From assembly GCF_023898315.1 (NCBI RefSeq), contig NC_064621.1, positions 125,401,521-125,465,520 on the forward strand: a stretch of 64,000 nucleotides of DNA, given 5' to 3'. Both the position numbers and the translations under genes were made by a program. This DNA is from Schistocerca nitens. Lineage: Eukaryota > Arthropoda > Insecta > Orthoptera > Acrididae. Below, one piece after another: positions 1 through 10,165 of this stretch. The notes beneath the pieces are model-generated. The model saw nothing but the letters and a program-made list of their open reading frames with translations, was not told where the DNA came from and made no database searches. Position 1 is the first letter of the stretch, and the number at the start of each line of letters is the position of its first letter.

Positions 1-3000
1 GTTTTGGATGTTAACTGGTTCAATTCCTTGATTGTAATTGTATTAGGGGGACTTTGAGAGACCAGGTAATTTTTGGTGTATTTTTAATTGGATCTTATGG
101 TTCCACCGAGTGTGTTCTCTTGTAATAAGTGTCTATACATAATATTTTAAAACGTTCCTTCAGAGCGGCCTTCATAACTTCATTAACAGCCAACTGTCAC
201 CAAGCCATTAGTCAGACTAATATTTTCAAAAAGAATGTGCTGGGATCCGGCTGCTCTTTGGTTGCTAATAGAAATGAAACGGTTGCTAGCTTCGAAGCAA
301 ACCTTATCATTGTCATAATTGTTTCCTAATTTGTTTAACCTTTAAGCACATGTGCGCATCTTAGCCCCCAACCTTTCGACATACAGTGTCCATATTAAAA
401 AAAAGGGGGGGGGGAATATTCACGTCATCTGTTTGATTAATTAAAGCACTCTTGCCATCAGTATAAATTATGTTTTCATGTGTTGCAGAAGGGCATTGAA
501 TAAGAGAAACTGTGTCCAGTGCGAAAGTAAACACCGCTGTTTCACCCGATAACGGGTGGGCTGCAGGTCCAGGTCCTTGTAATTATTGTCATGTTGTTCT
601 TGTTTTGATTTCTCTTGTAAAAGCTTATTCATTTCACAAATTTCTTAATTTGTAATGAAAACAAATTGTGATTATGTATCGTTAAATAAACAGGTTTTGT
701 GAAAAGAAAGTTATATTGGTGGGTCCACCCTTCCACGTTTTCCTTAATACCAGTAAATGCCAACTCTCAGAATGTTTATTCGCTTACTGGTACTGCTTCT
801 TTTTCGTCACATTTTCAGATTTCAGCTCGTATACACAACCTTTTCAATGATCATGTTGGCAAAAAAAACTAAACTACGTGTTCTTTATAACCCACAAATG
901 TATGCAATGAAGAAAGAAACAAGGCATGCTATAGTATCTTTTGCACATGAACAAAGTGAAAGATTGTTGGAATGTCAAAGAAACACAAAGGCATAGAGGT
1001 ATACCTCCATGCAGAATGGAGTTCTTGTTCTATTGAATTGCCAGTGCCTTAACGTCACTTTCATTTACACACCTTCTCACTCTGAAATCTTACCTATGAT
1101 GCGTCGTTCATTGTGTGGCCAACGATAGCGATTTAGAGGGTAAAATAAAAGGTAAAAAGAAAGATAAAATTCTATAAACAGTTTTCAGTATTGTGGAATG
1201 CTACAAATGCGATTAAGGAAATGGTCTCAAATGCTTAAGACCCATAAAATAATATTTTGCTTTAAAGATTTATATAAGTAATTTTTTACTAATAATAGAC
1301 CCAATTGCGTAAGATGTAGGCCTACCTATCCAACAGTAGCCTATTTGCTTCTTTTCTGGAAATATTTCTCGCCAATAACTCTGTCAGTTTTTCAGGAATA
1401 ACCAAACATAACATAATTGGATTGTGTGTCTACTTTGATCATCCGTCTGATTTTACTTCTTAATTTCATTTTGAACTGCTCATAATATATAAGCATATAC
1501 TATGCTTTGTCATATGCCAATAGTTAGTTAGATAGGTGAATGTTCCATGTATCATTTGAACGATAACTCTAAAAAATGGAAAACGAGAAATTACGCATCA
1601 ACATCAATTTCTGTAAATATATCTCCTTGCTAATCATTTATTAGGTTTTTCGTTTTTTAATTAAAGACAGACATATCAGTCAGTAATCTATACCCATCAT
1701 CATTTACGCATTATGCTAATAGATAATCTTCTGCAGAATAGGAGGAGTTGTGAAAGACGAACGTCTTCAGTTCAGTTTGAAATGTTACTTTGTTGTCTTG
1801 AGGGCATTTTATATCAATGGGCATGTGATCAAAACTACTAGTTGCAGTGTTGTGAACCCCTCTTTGTGGTACACACAACCTTAATGTGGCGCAATCAAAG
1901 ACTTCTTTTTCTTCTGCTATTGTAATTAGCACTGTTCCTGCTGAAGTGGAGTAGATTATTTACAACAAACATCGTGAGGCAATAACTATACTGCGAAACG
2001 TATGTTTTAATACTTACACATCGAGCAGCTGGCAGACACAACAAAAATATTGTTTACATAAAATTTTAACCATATCATTCTTCAGAAAGAATGCAAAGCA
2101 CACACACACTTTCATACACCTACACACACCAAATTCACGCACACACGACCGCTGTCACCGACTGTTCTAGTTAGAATCCTTTTTAAAGGAGCAGGAAATG
2201 TGAACAATGAATAATTATTGGCGAGGGCGTTTGCGATTTGGATGGCAATGAAAAAGACAGGAAAGAACAGAAAGAACGTACACAGAGTAAAGTAAGGCAA
2301 ATCTGAAGCGAAATGACAATAGTAAAACCACTAGAATAAAAGCAAATAGTGCAGCCATAATTCATGTATAAAGAAGACAATATGAGTTGAACGGCTCCAC
2401 TTACGAATGAAATGTGATCCCTTTAAACTTAAGATTAAGATAGGATCGATTAATATGTCAGTAAACATCACAAACTGGCATTTTAGATGAAACAACACAA
2501 ACAAAGCACCAAACACAGGCACGTAAGAGTGACGTCATGGGGAAGTATCACCGCTGTGAACCATGGAAGAATGAGTGCTGTGAACCCAATGTTTTTGGCC
2601 ACTGAAGACGGAGGACATCGGCTTTAAGTGTCTGACGTAATGACACTCCCTACTTTTTTTGCGTCCATGCTCAAAAGGCATCGTATTCAAGAAATAACTT
2701 TGATTGATAATGTTTAGAAGCTGAAGTTTGTACAAAGACAAGACAGATTCATTTCGTGATTAGAGTATTAGTCATGGATTATACTCAATTAGAGACTGAT
2801 GGACCACAGATAGTTTACGACTCATAATTACAAGGAGATAAAAAAAAGAAGGGAGATGGCACTATAGTCTTATACTGTACGTCGTTTTAGAAGCCAAAGC
2901 GGTGGGGAGGGGGGCTGCCGCCATATTAAATAACCCAAACCATTATCAGACTACTATTTACACTAGTTTCTTGTTCACTATTTTTGTCGTGTGCACGCAG

Positions 3001-3430
3001 CAGCAGCTTTAAATGTTGATAACTAACAGTGCTTACATGAAAACGTAGTATAAGGAAGCAATTTCGTGTTTTATTCTTGAATGCATATTTTCCCTAGTAA
3101 TATGACACGTTTGGCCTCGTTAATATACCATATTTTTGTTTATATACTTCGAATAACCTATAAGAAAAGGATGTGATGTGATAAAGATGCTTTTGTAGCA
3201 ATGCATTTTTTTTTCCACTTTTACTTTATTTGTATCGATAGCAAATGAAGCTATAATTCCAAAACCAGTGCTTATTGTACTGTTTCGGCCCTAAAATTGT
3301 GGAATTTTTGTCCTGTGATAAGGCCTTCAGCCGTCATACAGTCAATCGTGTTTTTTTAAGAGATGATTTTAAAATTTTAATTTCTTTAAATAAAGTTTAC
3401 GTATTTGTTGTGCAACCGAGAGTAACTGAT
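1..3430. other. Gene-free stretch, no recognised element
   Basis: I see no coding region, terminal repeat or known element here. ORFs are short and lack domain-like composition. There is a short G run near 404-414, a CA-rich patch near 2101-2150 and ordinary AT-rich sequence. The last part (to 3509) would be intron if the exon call at 3510 is right. Confidence 0.5.
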
Positions 3431-3509
3431 TATGGCCCCATCCACAATCGTAACCTTAACCAGCCCCATCCTGATAAACCAGTTCTTAACGTGTGTATTT
3501 TTATTACAG

Positions 3510-3791
3510 AAAGACGATACTGGCCACCCACAACAACGTCCTCTCCCTTTCTTCCTAGCAGTGCAAGACTATAGTGGCGACGAGGATGCTACAATAACTC
3601 TCTACATAGCCAGTGAGGGTAGATGGCTAGAAAGTTTTCTAACTGACCGAACAGTGCTACCAGAAAGTGATGGACTTAAAAAGGCATTAGCAGGGGTCTG
3701 TCATTTGGCGGGGGACATCTCTTACTCCTCACAATCTGGTGGATTCAAATGCTTTATATTAGTGGTGGGCAGGAAATCGCGTATCTGTTAG
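3510..3791 (+). CDS. Candidate terminal exon of a host gene, C-terminus altered by hAT insertion
   Basis: A pyrimidine-rich tract ending in TTATTACAG (acceptor AG at 3508-3509) leads into an open frame that starts at Lys-Asp-Asp. It encodes about 83 residues of mixed, soluble-protein composition, including DYSGDEDATITLYIASEGRW and LPESDGLKKALAGVCHLAGD. This looks like a real protein domain rather than a transposon product, but I do not recognise the family. The hAT element begins at 3760. As the DNA now reads, the frame runs 10 codons into the hAT left end (LVVGRKSRIC) and stops at 3789-3791. If the hAT and one 8-bp duplication are removed, the frame instead reads Ser-Lys-Thr and then TGA at 13003-13005. 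Upstream exons are not visible in the 3.4 kb to the left, so this may be one exon of a gene with long introns, or an abandoned pseudogene fragment. Confidence 0.4.
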   Translation, partial: KDDTGHPQQRPLPFFLAVQDYSGDEDATITLYIASEGRWLESFLTDRTVLPESDGLKKALAGVCHLAGDISYSSQSGGFKCFILVVGRKSRIC

Positions 3792-3937
3792 AAATCACAG
3801 TGACTGAGAAGTCACAGATATCACAGTAGCAACTTTACAGAATCTAACTGCGATTTCAGTCACAGTTAGCAGTCGTAAGTAGTATTTCACATTCAAAGAC
3901 GTGAGCCATCTATTGGTCGAATTTAGTACTGCTTTCT

Positions 3938-4390
3938 GCGATTTCAGTGACAAGTCGCAACTAAGAGTCGCAAGTAGCATCTAAAAAGCGCGGTTAACAG
4001 TGGCATCTGTTGGCCAAAGTTCGTACTACGTCCATCTCTGCGATACGGTATCGAGTCTAACTGCGATTTCCGTGACAAATCGCAACTAAGAGTCGCAAGT
4101 AGCAACTAAAAGGCGCAGTTAACAGTGCCATCTCTTGGCCGAAGTTCGTACTACGTCCATCTCTGCGATACGATATCGAGTCCAACTGCGATTTCCGTGA
4201 CAAGTCGCAATTAAGAGTCGCAAGTAGCAACTAAAAAGCGCAGTTAGCACTGCCATCTGTTGAGCAAAGTTCATACTACACTATTCGCTACCGAGTCAAA
4301 CTTCGATTTCTGTGACAAATCGCAACTAAGAGTCGCAAGTAGCAACTAAAAAGCGCAGTTAACATACTTTTCCTAGTGCCATCTGTTGAC
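3938..4390. repeat. Subterminal tandem array, about 124-bp unit, four copies
   Basis: Four head-to-tail copies start near 3938, 4062, 4186 and about 4302. The first two complete units are 124 bp and the later two are shortened. Each unit opens with CTGCGATTTCNGTGACAA, continues with TCGCAACTAAGAGTCGCAAG and contains GCGCAGTTAACA and TGCCATCTGTTG. The array lies just inside the left end of the hAT element, where hAT transposase-binding repeats are usually found. Confidence 0.85.
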
Positions 4391-4399
4391 AGACAGACG

Positions 4400-5008
4400 T
4401 ACTTGGTAATGAGAGCCTTGTGCCTCACGAGATCGATGTGCTATGTGTGCATATGAAGGGCTTATTTCAATAGTGGTACAAGTCCATTTTTGTTCATCTT
4501 GAGATACAGAGTCGTAAAGTTAAATGAGCTCTGAAAAATCTGCAGTTGAGATACCAGAAATATTCAAGCATATGGCTTCTTGCTAGAGACGAACCTTTAT
4601 TTATGTTTGCTTGGTTCATTAATTTCAGAAGCATTATAGACAGAAAAGTGGAGGTAATGGACTTGTACCACTATTGAAATAAGCCTTTCATATTATATGA
4701 CGACATGCACATTCAGCATCAGTTATGGTTGGTGAAATACTGCTGTGACTCTGAATGTATTATATTAATAAGAAGCAACATTGCCTTTTTCTCCTGAAAA
4801 TATCAAGTAACGTAACAAATGTGTTTGATTCTGCTTCCAATATGACAGTTTTGGTTAATACTCCACATGCCTACAGGACTTTACAATGTTAACACAGCAG
4901 AACTCAGACATCTGTATAAGTGTAGTGAAATGAAAACAGTCATATGAATGCGTCACTTTGGTTCCGACACAGTTCAAGACTCGGGAGAAAAGTTTTACAC
5001 CTGGTGTT
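4400..5008. other. hAT interior, left half
   Basis: Between the left tandem array and the LTR retrotransposon there is AT-rich sequence with no ORF. A short inverted similarity is visible: CTTATTTCAATAGTGGTACA near 4460 and its complement TGTACCACTATTGAAATAAG at 4664-4683. That gives an internal stem with arms about 190 bp apart. Confidence 0.5.
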
Positions 5009-6114
5009 TGTAACGGAACATATTAAAGGCTTTACTTTAATGAAGTATGCGATCCCTTCCAAATTCATCCAGTTTAATGAGTATTTATGATTATAGAAAA
5101 AGTTATTGTGTATGTTAACAATGATTGCACAACATGTCTCCATAAACAGTCAACCCTTTAAATTATACTGAATAACTGACCCACACAAAAGTTTATATCA
5201 CTTGATCACTGATACAGCAAATGTCATCATGTAAAAACACTAAGTTCATCTTAAATAATTAATATGAAGTACGAAAAATAGTGGCCAACTTAGGTATTTT
5301 GGATCTCCTTAAATAAAAATCACCCAGTGAAACCTATTTGTTCACTAGGAGCGTTTTCACTCAGTATTCACGTAATCAATCCTCTTTTAGACGAAAAACC
5401 AATGTAATTCTTAATAATTCATGTTACTTACTTATTTATGCAAATTAGAGAAGTCAATTGACAAACTTCTAAAAAACGACCTTTTTGTAACAAAGAATTA
5501 TTCTGTCAAGTCAACAAATCTGTCTGTCATTTTAATAACATGATAAATTATGTCACTCGATGCAAATTAATAACTTTTCTGCACAAATTATGATAACAGA
5601 TGTACATGTGACTTATAAACTATATCTCTTTTTAGTAGTTCTTTGACAATGTTATAAATACAAGCAGCGAAAAGGCAGTCAGGGGCAGTCGGAATGTCAC
5701 TTTGGTGAAGTGTGTTTCTGTGTTATTGTTTGGGATGGAAAAACAATGCAAAGAACATGTAAAGGAAGTACTACTTTGTGTTGTGTTATGGTCTTTGGTG
5801 GACAGTGGAATTAAGATGGCCACCAAAGTAATAAATATTTGATGTTTACATATGTGTTGGTTTCGTTTGTTCTTTATCATAAAAAGCACATGAAAAACAC
5901 GGGACCTCATAATTTTAACCCTAGACAACCAGATTTAGAGCCAGCATCAGCATCGAGACACAGGAGCGATCCAGCAAGCAGCAGCGATTACTACAATACA
6001 ATACATTGTAATGGCACCAACCTAACATCAAGTGCTAACAAGCTCCGTAAATGGGAGTGAAATAGTGCGATTACAGCAACTAGAGATATCAACGAAAAAG
6101 GCGGACCATTTACA
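5009..6114 (+). repeat. 5' LTR (1106 bp)
   Basis: Starts TGTAACGGAACATATTAAAG and ends GGCGGACCATTTACA. It is the full-length partner of the copy at 10166-11751. Its right part contains AATAAATATTTGATG and the undisturbed ACATATGTGTTGG site that is split by the solo LTR in the other copy. Confidence 0.93.
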
Positions 6115-6118
6115 AAAG

Positions 6119-6136
6119 TGGGGGCTCGTCCAGGAT
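6119..6136 (+). other. Primer binding site, tRNA-Pro-like
   Basis: TGGGGGCTCGTCCAGGAT lies 4 nt after the 5' LTR end. It matches the complement of the 3' end of tRNA-Pro (TGGGGGCTCGTCCGGGAT, as recalled) with one mismatch. Confidence 0.8.
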
Positions 6137-6479
6137 CTTTAAGTGCATCGATGATAATAGTGCAGCGATAAATTTCGTAAGTGCTTAGCATTCCAAAAAA
6201 GTTTATTTGTGCAGTGTGGCAACAGTGAAAATATGTCAAAGTGAAAAGAAAGAAAGAACGTGTGTAAAGTGTGTTTGTGCGACTCGAAAAACTATCATCA
6301 CACCGCTCGGAAGATTAACGTCTGGATTATGTCAATGGAATTCATCAATCAAGACTTCAGCTTCGATAAAACCGAATATAAGTGAAGAAAGCCAACAACA
6401 ACACCGATCACGACATCACCGCATAGCTACATAAAGCAAGGTATTTTGTTGTTGTCATTTAAAATAATTAATTGTTAAC

Positions 6480-7843
6480 ATGTCTCTACCTGAGAGGGAT
6501 GAGATCGTAGGAAATGTAAAAATTGAACCAGGGGGTGGTGAACAATTAAACTTAACAGAGTGGCTAGCAGAGTTTGCAACTCAAATAAGCTCGCAACTTA
6601 AACAATCAAGTGAAGAAGTACGTTTGGATTTTAAACATTCAAGTGAACAAGTAAGTTTGAAACTTAAAGAAAACACAGATAGACTGGATAAGTTAAGTTT
6701 GGATTTTGATCTATTAAGTACTCATCTCAATGAGAAGTGTGAGGAAATTAAAACTACCCTCAGTAAGGACACTAGGGAGCAGCTGATATACTTCAGAAAA
6801 GAATTTCAAGATAAAGTTGAAAGCTTAAATGGAAACATACAAGCTAACACAGACAGCATTGCTGTCATCTACAACAGAGTAGATACTGAAGCTAAAAGAT
6901 TAGATCAGAGAATAGACAAAACATCAGAAAACCTTAAACAAGAATACAACCTGTATACCACTAATGTAGATACAAAAGTAGAAAATATACACACTAAATA
7001 TACACAATTGGAAGATGCATTGATGTCAAAACAAATGTTTTACAATCAAAATACAATGTATGGGCACATCCAAGTGAAATGCTTTCCTGGTGAAAATCTG
7101 CACCCTATTGACTTTATTCACCAATGTAAGGATATGTTTGTTGTATGAATGTCAGATAACATAAAAATTAAGTAAGTAAAACGGTTTCTAGAAAGGGAGG
7201 CCCTATCCTGGGCAAATGAGAATAATGATTGTTGGAATACTTTTGAAGAGTTTGAAGCTAAATTTATTTGCAAATTTTGGTCACAATCCATACAAGCCAG
7301 ATTAAAGTCAGAATTTCTAAATGGACCAGTGTATAGAGGGAAAGTAGGGGGAATGCAAAAATTTTGCAGAGATCAATTGAAAAAACTTGCTCATTTGAAT
7401 AACTCTTTTGATATTATGACACAAATTGATGTTTTAAAAAAAAGATTACCAGAGAGACTGCAGTGGGAATTGGTCCATGGACCAGACGATTCAATGGAAG
7501 AGTTCCTGATAGGGCCTTGGAAAGAGAAAGTAACCAAAGTTTTGGCTCTGGCAACAACCAGTATGGGGGGTGGAACAGGAATGTAAATAGAGATTATTAT
7601 GGGAGGAGAGACTTTGAAAATTCTGGAAATAATGCTCCAAATAGGGGAGATAGGAGATATGAAAATGATTTCAGAAACAATACACAGGAGGGAGGATGGA
7701 GGAGAGATAACAGGAATGATAGAAATAGGTATTGGGGAAGAGAACCAGATAGAAGGGGGTTTCTTGAAACTAGTGAACAAAATGACAACTACAAGCAGAC
7801 AGACCGAGGGAACCAGCCGGGAAATGGTGGACAGTCCCACTAG
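6480..7843 (+). pseudogene. gag: Gag-like protein of the gypsy element, broken by two stops and a frameshift
   Basis: The start is ATG 6480, about 340 bp after the primer site. Residues 20-190 are a long heptad-rich coiled coil (LKENTDRLDKLSLDFDLL and similar), followed by a capsid-like region with the pattern FWSQSIQARL and LPERLQWELV. The frame has in-frame stops at 7146-7148 and 7173-7175. A 1-nt indel near 7510 moves the reading into the +1 frame, where a strongly Arg/Gly/Asn-rich tail runs to 7843 (NRGDRRYENDF, GGWRRDNRNDRNRY). No CCHC zinc knuckle is seen, so RNA binding was probably through the RG-rich tail. The minus-strand gypsy Gag at 53688-54521 has the same architecture. The copy cannot make a full Gag without readthrough and frameshift. 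Confidence 0.75.
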
Positions 7844-7959
7844 ATGTCCGTAGTTTTGGGGCTAGACAATATTATGACAGGACAACACATAACCGAAACT
7901 GGAAAAGGGGAGGATACAATGTAAAGAGTAAATACCATGAAAATACTGATGTTGTTAGA

Positions 7960-9075
7960 ATGAATAAATTAGAATTTAATAAAAGGTTTTGGGATACTAT
8001 GAGTAAAAGTGATACAGTTAATAAAAACAGTATTCAAGCACAGGTAGTTAGTGAAAGTGCAGAAGTTGAAGCTATTGCAGAGTTCCATAGTTGGGCTGAA
8101 AAAGATACTGGTGTTAATAACAAGTCAGACACACCACAAGTAGAATCTATTTTGGGGGGTTTATTTGATAAGAAGGGGGATGACGAAGTGTTTAATGGAG
8201 CCAAAGACTCAATTGCTGAGATTCAGATACATAGGGGGGAAACTGAAGATGAGGTTGTTGTGGAGGAGGAGGAAGAAGTAATAGAGGGACATTTAAATAA
8301 TGATCCTAAATCAAGTGATGTTATTGATGAGAGTGTGAAGGAAGAAATAAAAGTATTTGTAGAATCGAAAAGTGATGATGAGATAAAGGTAAGTGAGGTG
8401 ACAAACATGGGTAATAATGAGGTTAATTTAAGTGAAATGCAGACTAGGGAATGTGTATCTGAGGACAAGCTATTGCCTATTGGGAACTATGAAACGCTAA
8501 TCTATGAGAATGATAATAATAATAATATTAAAGAAAATATAAAGGGATGGAATGTAAATGTGTGTTTTCAAGAAAAAGGGGAAAAGTTTTTAGAAGTTTT
8601 GTGGAACAACTATGGAAACTGTATATACAAAGATGCCTTTTGGAAAGAATTAGCAAAGGTAAGTGCAACCTTGTATCCTATATGGTGGATAAGGATCCGT
8701 AGTGGACTTTATAAAAAATGGGGTGAAAACAATAATTTGTTGAGTGGCAACACAGTGTTAAGAGGAACAAATAAAAACAAAGGTTTATATTTAAATGTCA
8801 ATGCTTTGCAAACAGAGAGGGATGTGGCTAAATGTAGGAAAGAGACATTAGACTTAGGAACTAAAGAAATTGAAAATGATCTATTGTTTGAAAATACTAA
8901 AATAGACAAAGATGTTGAGCTAGGTTGTCCATATGTTAAAGTAAACAATGACATTGGTCCATTTGAAATAAAAGAAAGCCCACATCGTAATGCGTATAGA
9001 CTTATCTTTCCCAGATCAAGAAGGTTATTTGGATTAAGAAACATCACTGAATTGAAACCATATAAACATGATTAA
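7960..9075 (+). CDS. Acidic 371-aa ORF fused to an integrase C-terminal motif
   Basis: The frame is open from ATG 7960 to the stop at 9073-9075. Residues 1-180 are very acidic (a run near residue 98-106 of VVVEEEEEV, then repeated Glu/Asp-rich stretches) and rich in Asn. Residues about 190-330 are unassigned. The last 45 residues (GPFEIKESPHRNAYRLIFP, GLRNITELKPYK) match the C-terminal end of gypsy-type integrases and resemble the minus-strand copy at 44580-44926. RT, RNase H and the integrase core are absent between Gag and this tail. The ORF therefore most likely joins a Gag-Pro spacer to a Pol remnant across a large deletion. It has no stop codons, unlike the Gag, and I cannot tell whether it is selected or merely recent. 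Confidence 0.6.
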   Translation: MNKLEFNKRFWDTMSKSDTVNKNSIQAQVVSESAEVEAIAEFHSWAEKDTGVNNKSDTPQVESILGGLFDKKGDDEVFNGAKDSIAEIQIHRGETEDEVVVEEEEEVIEGHLNNDPKSSDVIDESVKEEIKVFVESKSDDEIKVSEVTNMGNNEVNLSEMQTRECVSEDKLLPIGNYETLIYENDNNNNIKENIKGWNVNVCFQEKGEKFLEVLWNNYGNCIYKDAFWKELAKVSATLYPIWWIRIRSGLYKKWGENNNLLSGNTVLRGTNKNKGLYLNVNALQTERDVAKCRKETLDLGTKEIENDLLFENTKIDKDVELGCPYVKVNNDIGPFEIKESPHRNAYRLIFPRSRRLFGLRNITELKPYKHD

Positions 9076-9549
9076 GCACATTTCCCTGTTTGAATACAGT
9101 TACTTACCCATTTTCCGTAAAGCATGTTATCAGCAAAGATTTTTACTGGTTGTGTCAAATAGCACTTACCACTCATCCTACAGACCCTGGAAAAGTTCCA
9201 GATCTCTGAGAGATCGTTTTTATATTTTTATTGTCACTATTGAATATTAAATTTGGAGACATCTTCTTTACTTGCAAGGAGCAAGTTTAACCATGCACCC
9301 AAAGAGGTGACAAACATTTATAACTTTCTTTTTATATTGTTGAATATGGGACATACTTGCACCAAATATAAAAGACAATGTAAAAATTGTTGTGCAAGAC
9401 CCATCATTTTGTTACTATTCTTTTCTTAGGGATAAGATTTGTGTACAATTTTCTACAGCCAATCAGATGTTTACCAGGTTTGATGTTTGTGTTATGTTGT
9501 GACCAAATTAAGTGTGCAATTTTGGTATGAATATGTTCTTGTACTATCT

Positions 9550-9995
9550 TGACTATGTGTCTCAATGGGAGACAAGTTTTTTAAATATTTCCTTTTTTTT
9601 AAAATGCATATTATATTCATACATGTGACTTCTCTAGTGTTTGTGTTTATATATATATCATGTCCATACTTATAATTATGTTCTTTGTTTTCATTTCCTT
9701 TATGTGGCTCAAAACGAGCAGACAGTTGCATTGTTTTTCCTATGGACATCTGACCTGTCCATCTATGTAATATATTTATGTTCCTTCTATTATCTTGATT
9801 AATCTGTGACTCAATGAGAGCTGACTTTGAAATAATTTACATATATTTTTTTATATATCTTAAGATCGCATGTGATATATTTGTGTCTGTTTTTGATCAT
9901 TTTCCATGTGGCTCACTGGGAGCAAAGATTAATAGTTTTTTTTACCTTCATATATTACTAAATATTTTTATTATGCTGTCATACTGAGAGCCATA
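9550..9995 (+). repeat. Degenerate array of CTCANTGNGAG hairpin motifs in the element's 3' region
   Basis: Five spaced copies of a small interrupted palindrome occur: GTGTCTCAATGGGAGACAAG near 9556, GTGGCTCAAAACGAGCAGAC near 9703, GTGACTCAATGAGAGCTGAC near 9806, GTGGCTCACTGGGAGCAAAG near 9907 and a decayed copy near 9975. Each is preceded by a T/A-rich stretch such as TTCTATTATCTTGATTA. Spacing is 70-150 bp. The region between the ORF and the 3' LTR is otherwise non-coding. Confidence 0.6.
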
Positions 9996-10154
9996 ACACA
10001 AAGTGCATTTGAAACAACACAACTAAAATATTTGCAGGAAAAAGTCATTTTGAAACGGTGTAACGGTTGTTGTATACATACACATTATGCATAGTAATTG
10101 ACACATTTGTCCTAGTCGGCTAATATCATTAACATTCTGTAAATGATATTACCC

Positions 10155-10162
10155 GAGGGGGG
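10155..10162 (+). other. Polypurine tract
   Basis: GAGGGGGG lies three bases before the TG that starts the 3' LTR, in the position expected for plus-strand priming of reverse transcription. Confidence 0.8.
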
Positions 10163-10165
10163 TAT

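Noticed and set aside
757-996. 79-codon ORF with hydrophobic start
   Set aside because: No family resemblance, no splice or promoter context, and chance length for AT-rich sequence.
3938-4390. CRISPR-like array
   Set aside because: The units are contiguous 124-bp tandem repeats without unique spacers, inside a hAT transposon of a eukaryote.
6207-6434. 75-codon ORF between LTR and Gag
   Set aside because: Composition is not protein-like and it lies in the leader. It is probably chance.
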